Below are positions 58,001 to 64,000 of a DNA stretch of 64,000 nt, piece by piece. The DNA is from Flavobacterium cupreum (GTDB taxonomy: Bacteria; Bacteroidota; Bacteroidia; Flavobacteriales; Flavobacteriaceae), in the NCBI RefSeq assembly GCF_003996965.1, contig NZ_QWDM01000015.1, positions 1-64,000 of the forward strand, read 5' to 3'. The notes beneath the pieces are model-generated. The model was not told where the DNA came from and did no database searches. It worked only from the letters and a program-made list of their open reading frames with translations. The translations under genes and the position numbers were made by a program. The stretch's first letter is position 1. Each line of letters begins with the position of its first letter.

Positions 58001-61000
58001 TTGAAAATTCAATTATTGTAGTGCAGGAATTTGAAAATGAGAAAGTCTTAATCGCTTACTATCAGGCAAAAGCTAAAATAAATACAGCAGATTTACGAGG
58101 ATATCTTGCAGCATACCTGCCGGACTATATGATTCCGTCTTTTTATATGCATATTGAAAACTTTCTGTTTACCAGTAATGGAAAAATAGATCGCAAGACG
58201 CTGCCGGCATATGAAATCAGCCCGGAAAAAGGAATCATTCCCCCTTCAAATGATGTTGAAGAAAAACTTATAGCCATATATTCAGAGGTTCTTAAAGTCG
58301 ACAGCAGCATTATTGGTGTTAACAGCAACTTCTTTGATCTGGGAGGACATTCCCTGACAATGATGTTTTTAAATAATAAAATCGAGAAGGTTTTTAAAGT
58401 GAAAATTCCTTTAAAGGAAATGATGCGATATGCCACAATATCTGATTTAAGCCAGCTTATGTCAAGGTCTCTTGCCACAGAAAACGGCGATATACAGCCT
58501 GCGGAAAAGAGAGCGTATTATCCGTTGTCTTCCTCTCAGAAAAGAATGTATTTCCTGCATGAGTATAACAAAGATTCTTTGGCCTATAACCTTCCTGCTG
58601 TTATAACTTTAAACGGAGCGCTGGACAAAGAAAAACTTCAGCTGGCGTATCAAAAATTGATTAAGCGTCATAACAATCTTCGAACTTCATTTGAATTTGC
58701 AGAAGGAAACCCTGTACAGCGAATTTTACCTGATGTTGATTTTTCAATAGCAGATCTAGCCAAAGAAGAGGATGTAAATAAAACCATTAAAAACTTTATA
58801 AGACCCTTTGATTTACATCAGGCTCCACTGGTACGTGTTGGAATTATATCTGCATCAGCTGACGAACATATAATGATAATAGATACCCATCATATTATTT
58901 CCGATGAAGTTACCAATGGTTTGCTGTTAAGAGATTTAACAGCGCTGTACAAAGGAGAAACGCTTTCAGATCTTGCGGTACAATATCAGGATTACGTAAT
59001 GTGGCGTCTGGAAGAGAAGCAGCAAAAAGAAATTTTAAAACAAAAAGAGTACTGGCTGGGCAAGTTTTCCGATGAGGTTCCTGCACTTCAGCTGCCTTAT
59101 GATCATGCCAGAACAAAAGAGCAAAGTGAGTTCGGCGATAAGTACGCTATCAATTTAACTACAAATCAAATTGACCAGTTAAAGAAAATGGCCCGTGCGG
59201 AAGGAGTAACGATGTACAGTCTTATTTTGGCAATGTATAATGTATTACTCAGTAAATTATCAAACCAGTACGACATCGTGGTAGGAACACCGGTGGCGGG
59301 ACGAAGCCATGCAGATCTTGAAAAAATTGCAGGTGTTTTTATTAATACGCTAGCCATTAGAAACCAGCTTGACGGAGAACAGGATTTTACTTCTTTTTTA
59401 CATCAGGTACAGGAAGGCGCTACATTGGCATTCGAAAATCAGTTGTATCCTTACGATGAATTGATAGATTCCCTCGATCTGGAAAGAAATGGAAACAGAA
59501 GCCCATTATTCGACGTGTTTTTAAACTATGAATTTGAAAGTGAAAAGTTAGATTTAAAGGATTCGGATCTTAAAATCAGCAATATCGATATTCCCTATCC
59601 AATTGCTAAGTTCGACCTGCATTTATCAGTATTGGAAACAGAAGAAAATCTGGAGCTGAGCCTGGCGTACAGCAAAGATTTATTTGAAGTAAAAAGTGCG
59701 GAATCTTTCTCGTTTTATTTCATACGAATTGTAAATGCAGTATTAAACAACAGAAACGAACTGCTTAAAAACATTGCTGTTTTATCTGAGGAAGAACAAA
59801 ATCAGGTGCTGGTTGAATTTAATGATACGGCAAAAGAGTACAATACAGAAAAAACAGTTCTGGATTTGTTTGCAGAACAGGTGACTTTACATCCGGATAA
59901 CAAGGCCCTTCTATTTGAAGAGGAGAGTGTTACCTATAAAGAATTAGACGTAAATGCTACCAATTGGGCACTGTATTTAATAGAGGCAGGCATTAAACCC
60001 GGAGATGTAGTGGCGCTTAGAATGACGAGATCAATAGAAATGATAACAGCAATTCTTGCCATTATAAAATCAGGTGCTGCCTACCTGATAATCGATGCTA
60101 ATTTACCGGATTCGCGTGCAGCGCATATGATGGAAGAAACTGCTTCCTTATACATAATCACCAATACAGAAGAACGAACTGAAGGGCTGGAATCATATTT
60201 CTGGATACCTGTAGCGCAATTGGCGAAAAATACAACAGCAAATGAAACAACTAAATTACCGGAAATAAATTCTGATAGCCTTGCGTATATCCTTTATACA
60301 TCAGGTTCTACAGGTAAACCTAAAGGCTGTATGATTTCACACGCAAATCTTTTCAATTACATCTTTTGGAGTAACAGTTTTTATTTTAACAATAGTGAAG
60401 AAGGCAATTGGGGAATAATGAGTTCTATGTCATTTGATTTATCGGTAACGGCAATTTTTACCAGTTTAACCAGAGGGAAAAAACTCTTTATCGGAAATGA
60501 GAAAGAAAGCCTTGATAAGCTGCTGCAGGAGAGTTTTAACAATCCGAAAATAGATACATTAAAACTGACACCAACCCATATTACGCTTTTAAAGGATTTA
60601 GACATTCAAAGTACAAATGTCAGCACCATTATTTGTGGCGGGGAGCAATTAAAGAAAAGTCACATACAGATTCTAAAAGATTTAAATCAAAACATGAGGA
60701 TTTATAACGAGTATGGCCCAACCGAAACTACAGTAGGCTGTTCCTCGATTGAAGTCTCAATAAATGATACGCCTATAACGGTAGGTTGCCCGGCAGCAAA
60801 CACAAAAATGTACATTTTGGATACGCATCTGAAAGTAGTGCCAGTCGGGGTAACAGGCGAATTGTACATAGGCGGTGCAGGGGTATCCCGAGGTTACATC
60901 AACAATCCGGTATTAACAGCAGAGCGATTTGTACCAATCGAAGGTGCAACCTGTTATAAGACCGGAGATTTAGCCCGATGGGATTCAGACGGAAGAATTG

Positions 61001-61620
61001 AGTACCTGGGAAGAATAGATGATCAGATAAAAATCAGGGGCTACAGAATAGAACCCGGAGAAATAGAACTGGTTTTAGAAAGCCTTCCGTTACTGGAACA
61101 AGCTTTTGTAACCGTTAAGGGCGCAGATGAAAACAAGCAATTGTATGCTTATCTGAAAGGAATTAAGGAAATACCAACAGCAGAATTAAAAGAGATTCTT
61201 GCAGATGTCCTTCCGAACTATATGATTCCTTCCCATTTTATCTGGCTGGACGCGTTCCCTTACACGACCAATGGAAAAATCGACCAAAAGGCACTATTTG
61301 CTAATGAGACACAAATAACAGTCTCCTACGTAGCGCCATCAAATTATATTGAAGAAAAATTAGTCACTATATGGTCCGAAATTCTTGACCTGGAAAGAGA
61401 TGAGATTAGCGTAGAATCTAATTTTATAAACCTGGGCGGGCATTCTCTAAACGTGATTCAAATGGCCAATACGATCAACAAAGAATTTGGAGTCCAGATC
61501 AAACTGGATGACATTTTTAACGGAAAAACGATTCGTCAGCTGTCAGAATCAATAGAAATGAAAACCTGGCTGGAAACAGAAAATGACCAAAAGAGTACTC
61601 GCAAAGAAATTGTATTGTAG
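55069..61620 (+). CDS. NRPS: docking-C-A-PCP-C-A-PCP (modules 3 and 4)
   Basis: This 2183-residue protein starts with a TubC-type docking domain (about 1-55). Module 3 has a DCL-type C (HHHIILDGWS, His233-235), an A (about 545-1030) with pocket DAQDIAFVDK, identical to module 1, and a carrier Ser1095 (LGGHSLT). Module 4 has an LCL-type C in which the motif reads HHIISDE (Glu replaces Gly, His1274-His1275), an A (about 1590-2060) with pocket DLTKIGEVGK, an exact Asn code, and a carrier Ser2126. It has no E domains, so both residues stay L. The predicted step is L-Gln-like (or Dap), then L-Asn. Confidence 0.92.
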   Translation: MKSKNIHEIIELLKSDDITLFVKDNQLGIKSKKTTQLPEALLAMIKANKEELITFLNSQKNTPVSKVRTVSDYGLPTTITNKRLKEFLELPVHESKVSNIYPLTPLQKGFLFHNLYDDNKSDYICQFHCDLKGAISKASFDKTWTYLIQQHTILRTAVFGQDLDIPVQCVYDEVQLPVREIDYSTLSNADFESAFDTFLTEDKEAGFNFEKAPLFRMTLINRGAESTRFVFTHHHIILDGWSVQNIMKNFHAAYLQLETTGTLPEVAVDDFGSHLRHISGLNEAKGMSYWKNYLAALSLPGYIPFVKDISLRNKLFGNKKIEFTINGAIKEFTKKHRITENTLLQGAWAYLLSKYTGNETVAFGATILGRDSKEENIETKIGLYINTIPVCSTVKNDTKIADWLQELQKEHTIGREEYGHLALNDIESQSNLRGSLFDTLISFQNYPEAASPAETDAKLSVENIEGIESTNYTISLIVYSSLDKLNITLKYNNEFISDEMVLKIKGHLEIVIQSLLSDVGYIKGLHYLTKQEEHQLLTEFNNTKREYNKNQSIIDIFSQKAALYPERTALVFGSEEISYQELDMRSNQVAHYLVSEGVIPGTIVGLLFDRSWEMIVGILGVLKTGSGYLPLDPNLPEKRIEYMLDQSRATFLLSQQHYLEEYAAYLPVQAMDSHKISSQKTSNIAVKTLATDLAYCIFTSGSTGKPKGVMMNHGSVINLVNGLNELVYHPYEDKVLRVALLASYVFDASVQQIFGSLLQGHSLYILDDESRKDGVKLLSFYNENSIDLSDGTPTHLRLLVNSLEEKSTLTSLSSWILAGEVLAKDLVNMFHQKLGLQTQLYNFYGPTETCVDSTSFKVDPKKLDYYTTIPIGKPMPNERVYVTDNYGSLVPAGIVGELCIAGDGLAQRYIGDQSLTSEKFDSDWVTWEDRVYRTGDMVKWLPDGNLEYHGRKDDQLKIRGYRIEPTEIEQYLTAHPKIENSIIVVQEFENEKVLIAYYQAKAKINTADLRGYLAAYLPDYMIPSFYMHIENFLFTSNGKIDRKTLPAYEISPEKGIIPPSNDVEEKLIAIYSEVLKVDSSIIGVNSNFFDLGGHSLTMMFLNNKIEKVFKVKIPLKEMMRYATISDLSQLMSRSLATENGDIQPAEKRAYYPLSSSQKRMYFLHEYNKDSLAYNLPAVITLNGALDKEKLQLAYQKLIKRHNNLRTSFEFAEGNPVQRILPDVDFSIADLAKEEDVNKTIKNFIRPFDLHQAPLVRVGIISASADEHIMIIDTHHIISDEVTNGLLLRDLTALYKGETLSDLAVQYQDYVMWRLEEKQQKEILKQKEYWLGKFSDEVPALQLPYDHARTKEQSEFGDKYAINLTTNQIDQLKKMARAEGVTMYSLILAMYNVLLSKLSNQYDIVVGTPVAGRSHADLEKIAGVFINTLAIRNQLDGEQDFTSFLHQVQEGATLAFENQLYPYDELIDSLDLERNGNRSPLFDVFLNYEFESEKLDLKDSDLKISNIDIPYPIAKFDLHLSVLETEENLELSLAYSKDLFEVKSAESFSFYFIRIVNAVLNNRNELLKNIAVLSEEEQNQVLVEFNDTAKEYNTEKTVLDLFAEQVTLHPDNKALLFEEESVTYKELDVNATNWALYLIEAGIKPGDVVALRMTRSIEMITAILAIIKSGAAYLIIDANLPDSRAAHMMEETASLYIITNTEERTEGLESYFWIPVAQLAKNTTANETTKLPEINSDSLAYILYTSGSTGKPKGCMISHANLFNYIFWSNSFYFNNSEEGNWGIMSSMSFDLSVTAIFTSLTRGKKLFIGNEKESLDKLLQESFNNPKIDTLKLTPTHITLLKDLDIQSTNVSTIICGGEQLKKSHIQILKDLNQNMRIYNEYGPTETTVGCSSIEVSINDTPITVGCPAANTKMYILDTHLKVVPVGVTGELYIGGAGVSRGYINNPVLTAERFVPIEGATCYKTGDLARWDSDGRIEYLGRIDDQIKIRGYRIEPGEIELVLESLPLLEQAFVTVKGADENKQLYAYLKGIKEIPTAELKEILADVLPNYMIPSHFIWLDAFPYTTNGKIDQKALFANETQITVSYVAPSNYIEEKLVTIWSEILDLERDEISVESNFINLGGHSLNVIQMANTINKEFGVQIKLDDIFNGKTIRQLSESIEMKTWLETENDQKSTRKEIVL

Positions 61621-61640
61621 AACCGAAAGACAAAAAAACC

Positions 61641-64000
61641 ATGGAAGAATTATTTTTAAAATTAAAGAATCTGGATGTTCATTTAAGTGTTGAGGATGGT
61701 AACCTAAAATTGAGTGTACCCGATGACTTCGAAGAAAATGACTTAATAGACGAGATCAGGAAAAATAAAAATGAGTTAATCGACTACATTCATGAGAGTA
61801 GAAAAAAGAATGTAAATTCTTTAGAAATTCCAAAGACCAAAAGCACCGTTGCTACAAAACTAACACCGCCTCAGGCGCGCTTATATGTGCTTCAGGGGCT
61901 GGCAGAAGATTCTAATGTGTACAACATTCCTTTTGCATCTGAGTTGATCGGGGCCGTAGATGTCTTACAATTACAAAAGGCTTTTATGGAGCTGCTTCAA
62001 AGACATGAAAGTTTACGAACTTCTTTCGTACTGGACCATAATTATGAGCCTGTACAGAAAGTACTGGAAAAATTTGAATTCGAACTTACTCATATTAAAG
62101 CCGATGAACAAGGTTTAAAAGAAATTGTTGCTGATTTCTCATACGCTTTCAATCTTGCGAAAGCGCCATTGGTACGAGCTAAGCTGGTAGAAGTGGAAGC
62201 AAATAGATTTATTCTGTTAATGGATGTACATCATATTATTTTTGACGGAATTTCAATGCAGGTATTTTTGAGGGATCTGGTTTCGCTCTACAGCAAACAG
62301 GAATTGCCGGAACTTACTTTGCAATACAAGGATTATGCAGACTGGTACTTTAGCGATGACTACCAAAAGAATCTTTCTTCTCAAAAAGCATTTTGGCTAG
62401 ATGAGTTAAATGGATTTAAAAACACAGCGATCCTTCCTGCCGATTTTAAAAAATCAAATAAAATTTCATTTGAAGGAGCCTACGCCAATTTTTCCATTAC
62501 AGGAAAACGAAGAAATGCGCTGGACGAAATTGCCAGAAAATCTGAATCTTCCCTGTTTAGTGTACTTACGTCCTTGTATAGTATTTTGCAGGCCAAACTA
62601 ACCGGTGTCGATGATTTGGCAATTGGTACGCCTGTAGCCGGAAGACGTCACTGGAGTTTAGACAATATGATCGGTATGTTTGTCAATACACTGGCCATAC
62701 GAATCAACTTAAAAAATGAAACAAGCTTTACGGATTATTTAAAAGAAGTGAGTTCAAAAGTGGTGAATTGTTTTGATAATCAGGAATATCCATTCGAAAC
62801 ATTACTGGATGATCTGGGTTCAAGACAAAGTAATGAGATGAATCCATTATTTAATACACTTATTACATTAGATAATTTTGAGCAGACCGAAGTGGTAATA
62901 AATGGGCTGGAGATAAAGCCTTTTGAGATCAATAAATCGACCTCGAAGTTTGATTTGATTATGCATTTTAGCGAAAAAGAAAAAGAGCTAGCCTGCACAT
63001 TTGAATACAGCACCCAATTATTTAAGAAAGAAACCGTTGAGAGATTCTTTGATTATTTTATAAATATATTAGATCAGGTAATTGAAAATGAGTCGATTAT
63101 TATTGATAAAATAACGCTTCTTGATCAGGAGAGCAGCAAAGAATTATTACAGCTCAATGATTACACAAATGTAGCCTTTCCGGAAGCCCTTAATTTAATA
63201 GAGGCATTTGAAAATCAGGTTGCTAAAAGCCAGGATGCTGTCGCTTTGGTTTTTGGAGAAGACACCCTGTCTTATAAGGAAGTAAATGAAAAAGCCAATA
63301 AAGTCGCCAGGTTGTTAAGATCCAAAGGATTAGAACGCGAGGCAGTGGTGGGAATATTAATGGAGAAAAGTTTTGACGTTATTATCGGAATGCTTGGTAT
63401 CCTTAAAGCAGGCGGGGCTTATGTTCCAATCGATGTAAACTATCCGCAAAACCGCATTGATTACATTGTAGAAAACAGCGGACTTAAAATGGTGCTTACG
63501 ATTCCGGAATTTGAAAACGTTATAAGCCAGAAAGAAGTAGCCATTATATTTAGCGCTGAGGCAGATACAATTGAGGATACCTCAAACCTGGATATCGTTA
63601 ATGCCCCTAATGATATGTGTTATATCATATATACTTCAGGGACAACCGGAGCTCCGAAAGGCGTAATGGTAGAACATAGAAATGTCGTGCGACTTCTTTT
63701 TAATGAAGAATTCCAATTTGATTTTAGTGATAAAGATGTCTGGACCATGTTCCACAGCCATTGTTTCGACTTTAGCGTTTGGGAAATGTACGGACCCCTG
63801 CTTTACGGCGGTACTTTGATTATAATTTCCAATGAAGAAGCAAGAGATCCTTCCAGATTTGTGAAAATACTGGAAGATCATAAAGTCACGGTTTTAAATC
63901 AGACCCCAACGTCATTTTATAATTTAATTAGAGAAAGCATTGAAAAAAATGTAAACCTCCATGATTTGCGCTATGTGATTTTTGGCGGTGAGGCACTAAT
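61641..64000 (+). CDS. NRPS, 5' part: docking-C-A (module 5), continues beyond window
   Basis: ATG 61641 lies 20 bp after the previous stop, and the frame is open to the window end (786 codons). It opens with a TubC-like docking domain (about 1-60), then an LCL C domain (HHIIFDG; His197, His198, Asp202), then an A domain with YTSGTTGAPKG at about 661. The A4-A5 region reads FDFSVWEMYG, VLNQTPTSF and VIFGGEAL, giving D-F-W-N-I-G, six of six visible positions of the Thr code DFWNIGMVHK. The carrier and any thioesterase must lie past the end. Confidence 0.9.
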   Translation, partial: MEELFLKLKNLDVHLSVEDGNLKLSVPDDFEENDLIDEIRKNKNELIDYIHESRKKNVNSLEIPKTKSTVATKLTPPQARLYVLQGLAEDSNVYNIPFASELIGAVDVLQLQKAFMELLQRHESLRTSFVLDHNYEPVQKVLEKFEFELTHIKADEQGLKEIVADFSYAFNLAKAPLVRAKLVEVEANRFILLMDVHHIIFDGISMQVFLRDLVSLYSKQELPELTLQYKDYADWYFSDDYQKNLSSQKAFWLDELNGFKNTAILPADFKKSNKISFEGAYANFSITGKRRNALDEIARKSESSLFSVLTSLYSILQAKLTGVDDLAIGTPVAGRRHWSLDNMIGMFVNTLAIRINLKNETSFTDYLKEVSSKVVNCFDNQEYPFETLLDDLGSRQSNEMNPLFNTLITLDNFEQTEVVINGLEIKPFEINKSTSKFDLIMHFSEKEKELACTFEYSTQLFKKETVERFFDYFINILDQVIENESIIIDKITLLDQESSKELLQLNDYTNVAFPEALNLIEAFENQVAKSQDAVALVFGEDTLSYKEVNEKANKVARLLRSKGLEREAVVGILMEKSFDVIIGMLGILKAGGAYVPIDVNYPQNRIDYIVENSGLKMVLTIPEFENVISQKEVAIIFSAEADTIEDTSNLDIVNAPNDMCYIIYTSGTTGAPKGVMVEHRNVVRLLFNEEFQFDFSDKDVWTMFHSHCFDFSVWEMYGPLLYGGTLIIISNEEARDPSRFVKILEDHKVTVLNQTPTSFYNLIRESIEKNVNLHDLRYVIFGGEAL

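Noticed and set aside
61641..64000. Calling a thioesterase or release domain
   Set aside because: The sequence stops inside the A domain of module 5; no release domain is visible.
1..64000. CRISPR arrays or intact insertion sequences
   Set aside because: I saw no regular direct repeats with spacers and no complete transposase. The only repeat groups are those described.

Overview
The window looks like chromosomal DNA of a Flavobacterium-type Bacteroidota. The DNA is AT-rich, promoters carry the Bacteroidota -7 box (TAnnTTTG), and a subtilase has a type IX secretion (T9SS) sorting signal beside a PorV-like outer-membrane protein. Regulators that fuse TPR repeats, a membrane segment and a DNA-binding domain are also typical of this phylum. 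The species cannot be named from the sequence alone.

Layout. 1-127: 3' end of a 5S rRNA and its terminator. 141-835: tandem degenerate repeats containing two copies of a structured element. 1023-3804 (-): an S33-type alpha/beta hydrolase lipoprotein and a TPR/LuxR-type regulator. 4384-12146 (+): a giant secreted subtilase, split by a frameshift at a run of six A, followed by a PorV-like protein (12292-13446). 13625-16950: a small Rossmann-fold protein, a heme-binding/cytochrome P460-like protein with a small lipoprotein, and a membrane LytTR regulator.

17001-24398 (-): a RiPP locus with a split LanB-type dehydratase, a TPR/AraC regulator, a 48-residue GG-leader precursor without cysteine, and a secreted prolyl oligopeptidase. 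24837-28844 (+), divergent: a second and different RiPP locus with a radical SAM/SPASM enzyme, a 46-residue precursor ending in a Ser/Cys-rich tail, an LpxL-like acyltransferase that seems to carry a PqqD-like recognition domain, and an M50-type membrane metalloprotease.

29621-64000 (+), running off the end: one large hybrid PKS/NRPS operon. It starts with SbnA and SbnB (2,3-diaminopropionate supply), a TauD/SyrP-like oxygenase, a SyrD-like peptide exporter and an FtsX-type permease. Next come a fully reducing PKS (KS-AT-DH-ER-KR-ACP) and four NRPS genes. Module order read by eye: acyl ligase-ACP; C-A-PCP-E; C-A-PCP-E; C-A-PCP; C-A-PCP; C-A(cut). Adenylation pockets read by eye suggest Gln-like (or Dap), Asn-like, Gln-like (or Dap), Asn, Thr. 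The predicted product is an acylated peptide with D-residues at positions 1 and 2. No thioesterase is in the window.

The rSAM RiPP operon and the PKS/NRPS operon are preceded by the same promoter architecture: two 21-bp direct repeats with a TTTATAAAT core, then TTG-N20-TAGTTTTG at identical spacing. This suggests that the two biosynthetic loci are co-regulated.
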